Shown here one piece after another: positions 17,062 through 26,699 of a stretch of 64,000 bases of DNA. The notes under the pieces were generated by a model, which was not told where the DNA came from, did not search any database, and saw only the letters and a list, made by a program, of their open reading frames with translations. Both the position numbers and the translations under genes were made by a program. Origin of the DNA: Phaeovulum sp. (GTDB lineage: Bacteria > Pseudomonadota > Alphaproteobacteria > Rhodobacterales > Rhodobacteraceae); assembly GCF_030684035.1 (NCBI RefSeq), contig NZ_JAUXPI010000047.1:80842-144841 (forward strand), in the 5' to 3' direction. Each line of letters opens with the position of its first letter. Positions within the stretch are counted from its first letter, which is position 1.

Positions 17062-18255
17062 ATGCCCTCCTTGCAGGTTATTCGCGTGCCACTCACCAAC
17101 AAAAGCCGCTCGCGCACAGTCGTTCCGGTTGTGCCCCGCCGCTTTGTGCTCTTGGGCGGCGTCGCGACAGTCGCGGCCTGCGCGCTGCCGCAGCAGGGGC
17201 CGGATAGTGCGGCGGTCGAGGCCGGGGCAGAGGCGCTGGATTTTCTGCTGGTCAATGTCGATGTGAAGGTGGCGCGCAGCCTTGGCCTGCCGCGCCGCAA
17301 CGCGCTTACCGCGCTGCAATCCGCCGCCGCCGCCGAGCCATCGAACGCGGTCGGGCATGGTGACGTGCTGCATGTGCGCGTGCTTGAGGCGGGGGCGGGC
17401 GGGCTTTTTGCCATCGGTCAAGGCGGCGCGGGCGGCACCGATTTTCCCGGAGTCGTGGTTGACCGTGCCGGGCGCATTTCGCTTCCCTACGTTGGCGAGA
17501 TCGAGGTTTTCGGCGACACGCCGGACGAGATTCAGCGCAAGATTGTCGAGAGGCTCGCCGGGAAGGCGATCGAGCCACAGGCGCTGGTCAGCATCACCCA
17601 GTCTGAAAACAACCGGGCCACCGTGGCAGGCGATGTCGGCGCGCCCGGCGTATACCGCCTGTCATTGCGCGGTGACCGGCTGTCGCAGGCGATCGCCGCA
17701 TCGGGCGGAAGCCGCTTTCCCGCGCATGAAACCCGGGTGAGCGTGGTGCGGGGCGGGCGCTCGGGCAGCTCCTTTCTGAGCGAGATCCTGCTCAAGCCTG
17801 CCAACGACATTCGCGTGCAGCGCGATGATCTGATCGTGCTGACCCATGAGCCGCCGCGCTATACGCTGACCGGTTCGGTATCGCGCCCCGGCACCTATGC
17901 GCTTGCCACCGCTGACTATTCGGTGCTGGAAGCGGTTTCAGCGGCGGGCGGCCTGCTTGACGCGCGCGCCGATGCGACGGGGGTGTTCCTGTTCCGCTAC
18001 GAAAGCCCCGATCGGCTGCGCGCGATCGGCAGGGCCGATCTTGCACCCTATCCTCAGTCCGCACGCGGCATTCCGACAGTCTTCCGCTTCGACATGCGCG
18101 ACCCGGCGACCCAGTTTCTGGCGCAGTCATTTCTGCTCGCCGATAAGGACGCGCTTTATGTTGCCAACGCCGAGTCGGTGCAACTGGGCAAACTGATCGG
18201 GTTGTTCAATCTTGGGTTGACCTTGGGCGAAAGGCTTGACGGGCTGGCGAACTGA
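17062..18255 (+). CDS. Outer-membrane polysaccharide export lipoprotein (Wza/KpsD family)
   Basis: A 397-residue export protein. The N-terminus is basic with a hydrophobic stretch ending at a lipobox-like VAAC, so Cys40 is probably lipidated. Then come a polysaccharide-export domain (HGDVLHVRVLEAG, DRAGRISLPYVGEIEV) and two SLBB-type beta-grasp repeats (VAGDVGAPGVYRL, LTGSVSRPGTYAL). Proteins of this class form the outer-membrane channel for capsule or EPS and contact KpsE-type proteins. ATG 17062 is chosen because it places the signal sequence at the N-terminus. The region 16906-17061 between this gene and the divergent SDR must hold both promoters. Confidence 0.88.
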   Translation: MPSLQVIRVPLTNKSRSRTVVPVVPRRFVLLGGVATVAACALPQQGPDSAAVEAGAEALDFLLVNVDVKVARSLGLPRRNALTALQSAAAAEPSNAVGHGDVLHVRVLEAGAGGLFAIGQGGAGGTDFPGVVVDRAGRISLPYVGEIEVFGDTPDEIQRKIVERLAGKAIEPQALVSITQSENNRATVAGDVGAPGVYRLSLRGDRLSQAIAASGGSRFPAHETRVSVVRGGRSGSSFLSEILLKPANDIRVQRDDLIVLTHEPPRYTLTGSVSRPGTYALATADYSVLEAVSAAGGLLDARADATGVFLFRYESPDRLRAIGRADLAPYPQSARGIPTVFRFDMRDPATQFLAQSFLLADKDALYVANAESVQLGKLIGLFNLGLTLGERLDGLAN

Positions 18256-18295
18256 CCCTTTGCGCCGAAATTCCAGACATCTTCGGGAGCCTCCA

Positions 18296-19288
18296 TTGGA
18301 CCTCATTCTTCACGTAGGCACTGAAAAGACCGGCACGACATCGCTACAAAGTTGGCTGGCGGCAAACAGGGTGGAATTGGCGCAACGCGGATTCCTGTTT
18401 CCCACCGCGCTCGGAGCAGGTCGCTCGCTGCACGTCTCGATGATCGCTGCCGATTTCGAAAACAGCGATGTGATCGCGCTGCGGCAACGGAACATTTCAA
18501 GCGAAGAGCAACTTCGCGAATTCGCCGATGTCGTCGAGACGCGCCTTGACGAAGAACTGAGCAGCCCGATTGCAGCGTCGTGCCATACCTGCATCGGTTC
18601 AGACGAGGGTTGCCAGGCGGTGCTGCGCAATGAGGCGGAGATTCAGCGCGTAAAGGCTTTTGCCGAAAGACATTTTAGCAGTGTCAAAATTCTGATCGGG
18701 CTGCGGCCGCAGGTTGATTACGCTGTGTCGCTGGCATCGACGATAGCGCGACACGGGTTTCGGATTGATGCCAAATGGTTCAGAAAAAACGTCACGCCGG
18801 AAAACCACCGCTACAACTATGATCGCATACTCTCAATGTGGGAGCATGTGTTCGGCACCGAAGCGGTGCAGGTCATGCCTTACAAGCGCATGCCACGCGC
18901 GATACCCGCCTTCTGTTCGACAATTGGCCTGGAACCTGCTGATTTCAAAGCTGAACCGCGAAAAAACGGCTTCATGGACTGGCGCTACATGCACATTCTT
19001 AACAGTCTCAAACCACCTGCGCGGGAACTGGTGTGCGGTTTCGTCTCGTCGCTGCCAAGCACCGAGCGTCTGCAGATAGGGGCAGCGCTTGCCAGCGAAA
19101 TCACCGAACGCTTCGCCAACGTGAATGCTGCAGTTACCTCGCGGCGCAAAGAATTGCGCCATGATGATCTCTTGCCCAACCTCGATTATCACTCGCAAGC
19201 ACCAAACATCCACCATCTGGAGAAAAATCTGGAGGTAGGACCGGCGCTCGATCTGATTTTCGGTCGACTGCGTATCGCCCCTCAATAG
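18296..19288 (+). CDS. Sulfotransferase-like P-loop protein
   Basis: A 330-residue protein beginning LDLILHVGTEKTGTTSLQSW. The GTEKTGTTS segment is the PAPS 5'-phosphosulfate loop found in sulfotransferases. A later arginine-containing segment, VKILIGLRPQVDYAVSLAST, fits the 3'-phosphate-binding strand and helix. It would sulfate a capsule sugar, but donor and acceptor are inferred from the motif and location only. TTG 18296 is favoured because GGGAG lies 6 bases upstream; an earlier TTG at 18236 would overlap the KpsD-like gene. The sequence is visibly less GC-rich than its neighbours, consistent with acquisition or strain-specific exchange. Confidence 0.72.
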   Translation: MDLILHVGTEKTGTTSLQSWLAANRVELAQRGFLFPTALGAGRSLHVSMIAADFENSDVIALRQRNISSEEQLREFADVVETRLDEELSSPIAASCHTCIGSDEGCQAVLRNEAEIQRVKAFAERHFSSVKILIGLRPQVDYAVSLASTIARHGFRIDAKWFRKNVTPENHRYNYDRILSMWEHVFGTEAVQVMPYKRMPRAIPAFCSTIGLEPADFKAEPRKNGFMDWRYMHILNSLKPPARELVCGFVSSLPSTERLQIGAALASEITERFANVNAAVTSRRKELRHDDLLPNLDYHSQAPNIHHLEKNLEVGPALDLIFGRLRIAPQ

Positions 19289-19293
19289 CCCCT

Positions 19294-20862
19294 TCATTCT
19301 CTGGCGTAGCGCGCCAACAACAAATCCACATGCTCGCGCACCGAGGGAATTGCGAGTTCGGTTTCGAAAAACCGCGCCCGAAGCGTGCCATTTTTTACCA
19401 GGGCATCAAGCTTGCGGCGGAAATCGGCGGCATCGCCGCTTTCGAACACGAAGGTTTCCTGATCGGCTATCGCCTGCTTTGCTCCGACAGTCGAGGACAG
19501 GAGCGACGGCACCCCGAGCCGGGCAAGTTCCACCGTCACCTGATTGAAGGTTTCCCAACAAATCGAGGGCACCACGTTCAGATCGATCATCCCCGACAGT
19601 TCCTGCAACTGGTCGCGCCTGTAGCCCCTTATGACGCGAACCGATTTGAACTGCCGCTCCAGCTGATAGAGTTGCCGCGCCCGGTGCGAGCCGAGCCGTG
19701 CGACAACCAGCAGGTTCACCTTTTCGCGGTAGAATGGATCATCGAGGTCAGTCAGCGCCTCAATCAGGAACGCGAGGCCCTTCGCGGCGGTATCATAACC
19801 CACGAAGGAAAGCGTTACCTCGGTTGCCTCGACCCTTCGGGCACGAAGCCCGGCGCGATCTTCGGCCGTGGTCTCTATATCTATCGGCAGGGCCAAGGTT
19901 TCAACATTGGTGCCCTCGGGCAGCAGTGGCAGCGCGACACTCCGCAACAGGTCGGAAACGGCGAACAAACCGTCAAGGTTTTCCGCCAGCGCCGCCGCGT
20001 TCTTCTGCCGCCAATTGCGATATCCGAGTGCAAGTCCGGCGCGGCGGTCGAGCGGCTGCGCGCGAAGCCGCGGTGTATCTGGCGTAGCGCGCCAGTCATA
20101 CCGCTTTCCCGAACCCTTGCGCGCACCCAGTTGCCAGTGTCCGAAGCGCGTCCTGAAGCCATGCCGCAGGTCCTTGAACAGGTTGCGAACAGCCCGGTAG
20201 GCTGTTTGTGCGGCGCTTTGCATGCCGAAAACAAACCAACCCAACGGATGCCCGGCCAACCGACCGAGATTGACCACGCTGGCCGCCCGCGCCATTGCGA
20301 TCAGGTCAAACATGCGGGTTTCATAACCAAGGCAGCCCACGCAGCGGTAACCTTCGCGGTAGTCGGTACACCGTTGTCGGCCATCATAGAGCAGTTCGAC
20401 CTGCGGGCAGAACGCCATGCAGTTGTGCAAGGTGTAAAACAACCGCTTCGCATCCTCGCCCCTTGGCAACCGCAGCACCCCGGCACCGACCCCTTCGAGA
20501 TTGTGCAGGTGCACCACGTCGAACGGCCCGTTCGCGCGCAGGAATTCCCGGATCACGCCGACTGATACATCGTCCGATGCCCAGCGGTCGATCGCATAGA
20601 ACGCATCATGCGCGGGGGCCTTGATCGGCGAATTGAGCAGGGCGAAGGTTTTCAGGCGCGGGTGATCGTAGGCGTTGGGGGTGGGCACGATCCGCACCCG
20701 GCGGTCGAAGTTTCGATAGAGGTGCCCGGACGAGAGAAACCAGACCTCGACCCCCTCGCGGCGCAGCAGCTCTTCAATCACGTTGCGCAGATAGACCGTG
20801 ACCCCGCCACCCGCCATGCCCGCATCGTCGAACTGCGCCCAGTTGTAAAACAGGATCCTCAT
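19294..20862 (-). CDS. GT4-family glycosyltransferase
   Basis: A 522-residue GT-B protein. The N-terminal acceptor domain begins MRILFYNWAQFDDAGMAGGG, with the glycine-rich loop of GT4 enzymes, and contains DVVHLHNLEGVGAG. A central insert carries CX2C-like pairs (CVGC) and CPQ. The C-terminal donor domain includes LSFVGYDTAAKGLAFLIEAL and an E-x7-E motif (ETFNQVTVE). It should transfer a nucleotide-activated sugar during capsule repeat assembly. Donor and linkage are unknown. Its start overlaps the stop of the upstream HAD-domain gene (ATGA), so the two are coupled, and it converges on the sulfotransferase with a 5-base gap. Confidence 0.85.
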   Translation of the reverse strand: MRILFYNWAQFDDAGMAGGGVTVYLRNVIEELLRREGVEVWFLSSGHLYRNFDRRVRIVPTPNAYDHPRLKTFALLNSPIKAPAHDAFYAIDRWASDDVSVGVIREFLRANGPFDVVHLHNLEGVGAGVLRLPRGEDAKRLFYTLHNCMAFCPQVELLYDGRQRCTDYREGYRCVGCLGYETRMFDLIAMARAASVVNLGRLAGHPLGWFVFGMQSAAQTAYRAVRNLFKDLRHGFRTRFGHWQLGARKGSGKRYDWRATPDTPRLRAQPLDRRAGLALGYRNWRQKNAAALAENLDGLFAVSDLLRSVALPLLPEGTNVETLALPIDIETTAEDRAGLRARRVEATEVTLSFVGYDTAAKGLAFLIEALTDLDDPFYREKVNLLVVARLGSHRARQLYQLERQFKSVRVIRGYRRDQLQELSGMIDLNVVPSICWETFNQVTVELARLGVPSLLSSTVGAKQAIADQETFVFESGDAADFRRKLDALVKNGTLRARFFETELAIPSVREHVDLLLARYARE

Positions 20863-23012
20863 CGCGACTCCGCCGCGGCAATGCGGTTGGCAAACGGGAT
20901 CATGAATTGCAGCCCGCTGTGGCGCAGGCTGCCCTGCAACCAGCGGTCATCGGCGATGCAACGCAGGATATCCTGAACCGGTGCCCAAAGGCGGATACGC
21001 GCCAAGACCGGCTGCGATGTGACCTCGGCAAGTCCGCCGTGGTGGCAGAGCATGCGGATTTCCTCGACGGTTGCACGCGAGGGGTGGAGCACCTCGGAAA
21101 TCCAGAGTTCGAGCATCCGCCGGTCGGCTTCCTCGGCGGGCAGTTCCGCCAGCAGCAATGCCCGCGCGTATTCCGCCGCGAAGCCCTCCATGCGCGTCGC
21201 CAGCGCGCCGTGAGTTGCGTCATCCTCGGCGGGCGCGAAAACCGGCTGCAACCGCCCCGTGGCATCGGCCCGGTAATCGCGCAGGCTGCCCCGGCTTCGA
21301 TCAACCGCAAACGGTTCGAGCCAGCCAAAATTCGTGGCAGCGGCGCGGTGCCGCCAATTCTCGGTTCCGATCAGAACGCCGGGCAGCAGCGTTGCCCGCG
21401 GGTGCATCCGGCCCAGGTTTGCGCGGTGGTAGCGATTTGCCGCAAGCAGCATCAGATCGAGCCGCGCACGAACCGGTTGCCCCATGCGCTCGCGGGCGAA
21501 CATGTGCTCCGAGATCGCGATCAGCGCGGTGCCGGAATAACCGATATCGACCAGCAGAATGCGCTCGTCGCGGTCGAAAAGCCCGAGGCTTTCAAGATAG
21601 GCGCGCACCCTGTCGCGCTTGGCCACGAGTGCGGCGTGCAGCGGTTCAAGCAGGTCTGGCCGCGCCAGCAGCCCGTCAAAGCCCAAATCGGTCGCGGGGT
21701 CATCGCCCGCCAGATAGCCTTCGACCTCGGCGCCGAGCGCGGACGAGAGCCCCGGCAACTCCTCCACGGCAATCGAAAAGCAACGCATGATCGTGCGGAT
21801 CGAAAGCGGTGTGTGGTGCAGCCACCAGACATTGTCGGCAAGAAACTGGTGCCACCCCGGCTGATCCATTTCTGGGTAGCCCAGCAGCACCCCGGCCCGG
21901 CGACTGAACGCCATATCCGCCATTTGCGGGCAACTTGTGGCTGCACCCGCAAGCTGCCCTTGCAGCAACGCTTCGATGGCGCGGAGAAACCGGGTTCCGT
22001 CGCGGGTCAGGAACAGCACCCGGTCATAGCTGCCCTGCACCGCGCGGCTCAGAACCTGCCGCGCGAAGGCCGAGAAGGCAGCCGCCGTCAACCGCTCGAA
22101 CCCCTGCGCGCCGCGCACCGGATAGGCTTGGGTCAGCGCGCGAAAGGCCTGCGGATGATGCGCGGTTCCAAGCCATGCCCTTATCTGTGCCGCCTCGCGC
22201 CGTTCTTCCTGCGCCGGGTTGTGGTAATGCAGCGCGTCCCAGCCCATCTGCCGCGGTTGCCAGACATCGCCATGCAGGTTGTCTCCCACATGCAGCCGCG
22301 CCACGCCCGCGAGCCCGAGCACGCTATCGACATGGGCAAACATCGCGCCGCTTGCCTTGGTCACGCCGGTGCTGGCCGAGACAAAGGCGTGATCGAAAAG
22401 CGGGCGCAGGCCCAACGCATCGAGAAGCTCTTCAACATGCTCGCCTTGCAGATACATGTCGGAAATCAGGATCACCTTGCGCCCGGCGCGGCGCAATTGC
22501 CCGATCACGTCGCGCATTGCCGGATCAACGCTCAGCACCGCCTTTTCGGTTCCGACCTCTTGCGCGATCAGGCCCTTTACGGCGCGCGCGCGCGCCACGG
22601 GGTTGGCCAGAAACGGGGTCAGAGCGGTGTCGAACACATCGGCGAGGTCCACTTCGTTGCGCGCGCCGCCCGAGTTGGCGATAGTTCGCGCCTTGACCTC
22701 TGCTTGCAGGCGGTGGCGGGCTCGGGCAATCAGCCCGCGCGGCAGCGGGCCATTGTCGCCGCGCAAGAACTGATCGGCGAAATCCGCAGTCCTGGCATGA
22801 ACCAGATCGAGCGCCATCCGCCGCCGCACCACGGTATCGAAAAGATCAAAGCTGACCAGCTCATGCGCCAGCATCTGGTCAAGCGCTGCGTGCGGGTCGG
22901 AAAAGGCAGCGTCATCGCGGGGTCTTGCGCGCACGGTCTGGCGCGCCTCGGCATCGATCCAGCGTCCGGGAATGCCCTTCTTCACTGCGGTCTTGAGTAT
23001 CGGGAAAAGCAA
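20859..23012 (-). CDS. HAD-superfamily protein with large C-terminal domain, capsule-associated
   Basis: A 717-residue cytoplasmic protein. Residues 50-290 carry a HAD core: SFDLFDT with putative nucleophile Asp56, a motif II serine in LISDMYL, and VGDNLHGDV as the acidic motif. The residue two after the nucleophile is Phe58, whereas phosphatases of the family have Asp there, so ordinary phosphatase chemistry is doubtful. Residues 330-700 form a second domain with VLFLTRDG and ILLVDIGYSGTA, loosely reminiscent of a phosphoribosyltransferase-like nucleotide-binding fold. Related fused proteins occur in polysaccharide loci, but their reaction is not established. A TTG start at 23012 follows GGGG; no ATG is available nearby. 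It is coupled to the GT4 gene. Confidence 0.65.
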   Translation of the reverse strand: MLFPILKTAVKKGIPGRWIDAEARQTVRARPRDDAAFSDPHAALDQMLAHELVSFDLFDTVVRRRMALDLVHARTADFADQFLRGDNGPLPRGLIARARHRLQAEVKARTIANSGGARNEVDLADVFDTALTPFLANPVARARAVKGLIAQEVGTEKAVLSVDPAMRDVIGQLRRAGRKVILISDMYLQGEHVEELLDALGLRPLFDHAFVSASTGVTKASGAMFAHVDSVLGLAGVARLHVGDNLHGDVWQPRQMGWDALHYHNPAQEERREAAQIRAWLGTAHHPQAFRALTQAYPVRGAQGFERLTAAAFSAFARQVLSRAVQGSYDRVLFLTRDGTRFLRAIEALLQGQLAGAATSCPQMADMAFSRRAGVLLGYPEMDQPGWHQFLADNVWWLHHTPLSIRTIMRCFSIAVEELPGLSSALGAEVEGYLAGDDPATDLGFDGLLARPDLLEPLHAALVAKRDRVRAYLESLGLFDRDERILLVDIGYSGTALIAISEHMFARERMGQPVRARLDLMLLAANRYHRANLGRMHPRATLLPGVLIGTENWRHRAAATNFGWLEPFAVDRSRGSLRDYRADATGRLQPVFAPAEDDATHGALATRMEGFAAEYARALLLAELPAEEADRRMLELWISEVLHPSRATVEEIRMLCHHGGLAEVTSQPVLARIRLWAPVQDILRCIADDRWLQGSLRHSGLQFMIPFANRIAAAESR

Positions 23013-23281
23013 TGAAAACCCCGGTCGGATGAAATCTTGCCAGCCGTTTAGTATAAATTTCCCGTGCGCGCCACTACCCGCGCTCGGTTTCGCGCCCGCG
23101 CCGACAAAAAGCCTTCGCCGCTATGCGTCGGCTTGAAGCACAACCAAAGGCAGAACAGCTTTCCGGTGGGGGTCTCTTGCAGCGCGAGTGCTACACCCCC
23201 GATGCCTGCGCTCGCAAGACCGTCTCCAGCTAACAGGCCCTTGCCTTCCGTGAAATGGGGAGTGCCGCGCGACAGGGCGCT
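23013..23281. other. Intergenic region between rmlA and the HAD-domain gene
   Basis: This 269-base gap must contain the promoter of the HAD-GT4 operon and the 3' end of the rml transcript. A short AT-rich island lies near 23048-23060. The frame of rmlA stays open for about 77 codons past its stop, but it has no start codon and no recognisable family, so no gene is called. Confidence 0.35.
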
Positions 23282-24148
23282 TCAGAGCGTGTCGAGATAC
23301 CGCCCGTACTCGCTCTTGAGGTACCGCGCCGCGGTGTCGGCCAACATCTCGCGGGTTATCCAGCCCTGGCGGAAGGCGATCTCCTCGGGGCAACCGATCT
23401 GTTGGCCCTGGCGCAGCGAGATGGTGCGCACGAAGTTGCCGGCGTCGAGCAGGCTCGCATGGGTGCCGGTGTCGAGCCAGGCGTAGCCGCGGCCCATGCG
23501 TTGCACGTCTAGGCCGCCGTCGGCAAGGTAGGTTTGCAAGAGCGCGGTAATCTCCAGCTCGCCGCGCGCCGAGGGGCGCAGGGTGCGGGCGCGGTCGGGG
23601 GCGGTAGCATCGACAAAGTAAAGCCCGGTGACGGCGTGGTTGGAGGCGGGATGCGCTGGCTTCTCGACGATGCTGCGGGCGCGGCCGTCGGCGGCAAAAT
23701 CGACCACGCCATAGCGCTCGGGATCGGCGACCTGATAGGCGAAGACGGTGGCGGGGGCGGGGCTGGCGCTGGCTGCGTGCAACAGATCGACCAGCCCGTG
23801 GCCGAAAAAGATGTTGTCGCCCAGAACCAGCGCCGAGGCTGCACCGGCAAGGAAATCCTCGACCAGAAGAAAGGCCTGCGCGAGGCCATCGGGGCTTGGC
23901 TGCACGATGAAGCGCAGGCGCACCCCCCACTGGCTGCCATCGCCCATCAGGCGGCGGAACTGCGGCTGATCTTCGGGGGTGGTGATCACCGCAATTTCGC
24001 GGATGCCCGCCAGCATCAAGACCGAGAGCGGGTAATAGACCATCGGCTTGTCGTAGATCGGCAGCAGTTGCTTGGAAATGCCGAGTGTCACCGGATAAAG
24101 CCGCGTGCCCGAACCGCCCGCCAGAATGATGCCCTTGCGTGCCGTCAT
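23282..24148 (-). CDS. rmlA: Glucose-1-phosphate thymidylyltransferase
   Basis: A 288-residue nucleotidyltransferase that makes dTDP-glucose, the first step to dTDP-L-rhamnose. The N-terminal [11 protein letters not shown] loop, [16 protein letters not shown], the VLGDNIFFG block and [10 protein letters not shown] near the C-terminus are diagnostic of RmlA. ATG 24148 overlaps the rmlD stop by 4 bases, so translation is coupled. It is the last gene of the rmlC-rmlB-rmlD-rmlA operon on the minus strand. The frame can be read further upstream, but that region is antisense-free rmlD coding sequence in another frame. Confidence 0.97.
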   Translation of the reverse strand: MTARKGIILAGGSGTRLYPVTLGISKQLLPIYDKPMVYYPLSVLMLAGIREIAVITTPEDQPQFRRLMGDGSQWGVRLRFIVQPSPDGLAQAFLLVEDFLAGAASALVLGDNIFFGHGLVDLLHAASASPAPATVFAYQVADPERYGVVDFAADGRARSIVEKPAHPASNHAVTGLYFVDATAPDRARTLRPSARGELEITALLQTYLADGGLDVQRMGRGYAWLDTGTHASLLDAGNFVRTISLRQGQQIGCPEEIAFRQGWITREMLADTAARYLKSEYGRYLDTL

Positions 24149-25014
24149 GGTTTCACCTCGTAACTGTGCAATTCTCGCAAAGCCCGCGCCACACCGGCGC
24201 GCCAGTCGGGTTGCGCCAGCCCGAAGGCCGCCCCTGTCGCCCGGCAATCGAGCCGCGAATTTCTCGGGCGGTGGGCCGAGGTCGGGTAATCGGCGCTGGC
24301 AATTTCGCGCACCGCGCAAGCCAGCCCCGCCTGCGCAAAGATCTCGCGCGCAAACCCGGCCCAGCTTGCCTCTGGCGCGCCCGCAAAATGGTAGGTGCCG
24401 CTTTTGCCGGGCTCGGCGGCAAGCGCTGCGGCGATGGTGAGGCAGGCCTCGGCCAGCGCATCGGCCGGGGTCGGCCCGCCGATCTGGTCGGCCACCACGC
24501 GCACCTCGCCCCGCTCGGCCCCAAGCCGCAGCATGGAGCGCAGAAAATTCGCGCCACTGCCCGAAAACACCCAAGCCGTGCGCAAGATAGCCTGCACCCC
24601 GCCCGCCGCGCGCACCGCCACCTCGCCCGCCAGTTTCGAGCGGCCATAGGCATTGAGCGGCGCGGGCGGGGCGTCTGTCGCCCAGGGTGCCGCCCCCGAG
24701 CCGTCGAAAACGTAATCGGTGGAGACCTGCACGAATGGAATGCCAAGGCCCGCGCAGGCCCGCGCCATCGCACCCGGGGCCTCGGCGTTGATCCGCCGCG
24801 CCAGCGGCTCCTCCGCCTCGGCACGATCGACGGCGGTATAGGCGGCGGCGTTGATCACCGCGCCGGGCCGGGTGGCGGCGATCAGCGCGGCGCAGGCGGC
24901 GGCGTCGGCCAGATCGGCCTCGGCGCGGGCAATGGTGCGCACCCCCGGATGAACTGCCAGCGCCCGCGCCAGTTGCCCGGTGCTGCCGAAAACGAGGGTG
25001 CCGCCGCCGCTCAT
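24145..25014 (-). CDS. rmlD: dTDP-4-dehydrorhamnose reductase
   Basis: A 289-residue SDR-type reductase, the last step to dTDP-L-rhamnose. It has the N-terminal Rossmann motif [31 protein letters not shown], and the catalytic YGRSK (YxxxK). These are the standard RmlD blocks. ATG 25014 overlaps the rmlB stop by 4 bases and excludes an 18-codon upstream extension lying inside rmlB. Its presence with rmlA, rmlB and rmlC makes the pathway complete, so the surface polysaccharide probably contains rhamnose. Confidence 0.96.
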   Translation of the reverse strand: MSGGGTLVFGSTGQLARALAVHPGVRTIARAEADLADAAACAALIAATRPGAVINAAAYTAVDRAEAEEPLARRINAEAPGAMARACAGLGIPFVQVSTDYVFDGSGAAPWATDAPPAPLNAYGRSKLAGEVAVRAAGGVQAILRTAWVFSGSGANFLRSMLRLGAERGEVRVVADQIGGPTPADALAEACLTIAAALAAEPGKSGTYHFAGAPEASWAGFAREIFAQAGLACAVREIASADYPTSAHRPRNSRLDCRATGAAFGLAQPDWRAGVARALRELHSYEVKP

Positions 25015-26051
25015 GCCCTTGTTCCCAGCCGCTCGCCCACCCCGGCGCGGCCCTGCAACGGCCGCCACCAGGCCTCATTGCCCAGATACCACGCCACCGT
25101 GCGCCGCAGCCCCTCGGCCAGCGTCACCGAAGGCCGCCAGCCCAGATCGGCGCGAATGCGTGCGGGGTCGATGGCATAGCGCGCATCATGCCCCGGCCGG
25201 TCGGCGACAAAGCGGATGAGGCGGTCGTGCGGCGCGCCTTCGGGGTGCCTCTCGTCCAGTAGCGCGCAGAGCATCCGCACGAGGTCGATATTGCGCGCCT
25301 CGGCCTCGCCGCCGATATTGTAGCTTTGCCCCAGCGTGCCACGGCTTAGCACCGCCAGCAGCGCCTCGGCGTGGTCCTCGACATAAAGCCAGTCGCGCAC
25401 GTTCGCGCCGGTGCCGTAAACCGGGATCGGCTTTCCCGCCAGCGCGTGCAGGATCACCACAGGAATGAGCTTTTCGGGGAAATGGTAGGGCCCGTAGTTG
25501 TTGGAGCAATTGCTGAGCACGACCGGCAGGCCGTAGGTCTCGTGCCAGGCCCGCACCAGATGGTCGCTTGCCGCCTTGCTGGCCGCATAGGGGCTGCGCG
25601 GGGCGTAGGGGGTGGTCTCGGTGAACTTGCGTTCGGGCCCGAGGCTGCCGAACACCTCGTCTGTCGAGATGTGGTGCAGCCGGAACCCCTCGGGCCGCCC
25701 CTGCCGCGACCAGTAATCCCGCGCCGCCTCGAGCAGATTGTAGGTGCCGCTGACATTGGTCTCGATGAATTCGCCGGGGGCGTCGATGCTGCGGTCGACA
25801 TGGCTTTCCGCGGCAAGGTGCATGATCGCGTCGGGGGAATGGCGCGCCAGCACCGCATCGATTGCCGCGCGGTCGCGGATGTCGGCCTGCTCAAAGGCGT
25901 AAAGCGGGCTGGTGGCGACACTCGCCACATTCTCGAGGCAGGCGGCATAGGTCAGCGCATCGAGGTTGACCACCTCATGCCCCCGCGCCACCGCCAGCCG
26001 CACCACCGCCGAGCCGATGAAGCCCGCGCCGCCGGTGACCAGTATCTTCAT
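25011..26051 (-). CDS. rmlB: dTDP-glucose 4,6-dehydratase
   Basis: A 346-residue extended SDR that converts dTDP-glucose to dTDP-4-keto-6-deoxyglucose. It has NAD motif [11 protein letters not shown] at about 8-18, [22 protein letters not shown], and the catalytic [10 protein letters not shown]. The DE of the STDEVFG motif are the dehydratase residues. ATG 26051 gives the normal N-terminus [13 protein letters not shown]. It overlaps rmlC by 4 bases upstream and rmlD by 4 bases downstream. Confidence 0.97.
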   Translation of the reverse strand: MKILVTGGAGFIGSAVVRLAVARGHEVVNLDALTYAACLENVASVATSPLYAFEQADIRDRAAIDAVLARHSPDAIMHLAAESHVDRSIDAPGEFIETNVSGTYNLLEAARDYWSRQGRPEGFRLHHISTDEVFGSLGPERKFTETTPYAPRSPYAASKAASDHLVRAWHETYGLPVVLSNCSNNYGPYHFPEKLIPVVILHALAGKPIPVYGTGANVRDWLYVEDHAEALLAVLSRGTLGQSYNIGGEAEARNIDLVRMLCALLDERHPEGAPHDRLIRFVADRPGHDARYAIDPARIRADLGWRPSVTLAEGLRRTVAWYLGNEAWWRPLQGRAGVGERLGTRA

Positions 26052-26608
26052 GTCGGGGTCTCCATGCTGAAGGGCGATTGCCACCCGTCAAAGGCAGGCG
26101 CTGCGGCATCCTTGGCCGAAAGCACCGGCGCACCGGTCAGCCCCCAGTCGATGCCGAGGCTATCCCACCGCACCGCGCCATCACATTCGGGCGCGTAATA
26201 GGCCGAGCATTTGTATTGCACCTCGGTGTCAGGTGCGCGGGTCACGAACCCATGCAGAAACCCCGCCGGAATGAAGAGTTGCCGCCCGTTCTCTGCACTC
26301 AACTCCACTCCAACCCACTGCCCGTAACTGGCCGAACCCGCCCGCACATCCACCGCCACATCAAACACCACCCCCCGTGTGCAGCCCACGAGCTTGGCCT
26401 GCGCCTGCGGCGGTCGCTGATAATGCAGGCCCCGCAGCGTGCCCGCCGCAGCCGACATCGAATGATTGTCCTGCACGAAATCAACCGTAATTCCCGCCAA
26501 AGCCAGATCGCGCCGGTTCCACGTCTCGCAGAACCACCCACGGTCATCGGTAAAGCGGCGCGGGGTCAGGACCAGGACACCGGAAAGGCGGGTTCGCTCG
26601 ACGATCAT
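26048..26608 (-). CDS. rmlC: dTDP-4-dehydrorhamnose 3,5-epimerase
   Basis: A 186-residue cupin-fold epimerase, the third step to dTDP-rhamnose. It has [14 protein letters not shown] near 18-31, [18 protein letters not shown] with the catalytic His, and the [10 protein letters not shown] and [18 protein letters not shown] blocks usual for RmlC. It is the first gene of the four-gene rml operon. The promoter should lie in the 91-base gap to manC. Confidence 0.96.
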   Translation of the reverse strand: MIVERTRLSGVLVLTPRRFTDDRGWFCETWNRRDLALAGITVDFVQDNHSMSAAAGTLRGLHYQRPPQAQAKLVGCTRGVVFDVAVDVRAGSASYGQWVGVELSAENGRQLFIPAGFLHGFVTRAPDTEVQYKCSAYYAPECDGAVRWDSLGIDWGLTGAPVLSAKDAAAPAFDGWQSPFSMETPT

Positions 26609-26699
26609 CGCGGCCTCAAGGGATCAAACGGGCTCAACCACTTTCTAGCGCAGAAACACCGCCCGTGCCATTGCAGCACCACCATTTGGCCAGACGGTA

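Noticed and set aside
20907..23015. A 702-codon open frame on the plus strand
   Set aside because: It is antisense to the HAD-domain gene over its whole length. High GC leaves the opposite frame open. The translation has no domain and is His/Arg/Gln-rich.
23051..23281. Open frame continuing past the rmlA stop
   Set aside because: It has no start codon or ribosome-binding site, and the translation matches no family I recognise. rmlA is full length at its own stop.
24149..25078. A 598-codon frame fusing rmlD-region sequence to rmlA
   Set aside because: The upstream part is an out-of-frame reading of rmlD; rmlA alone has the correct N-terminus.
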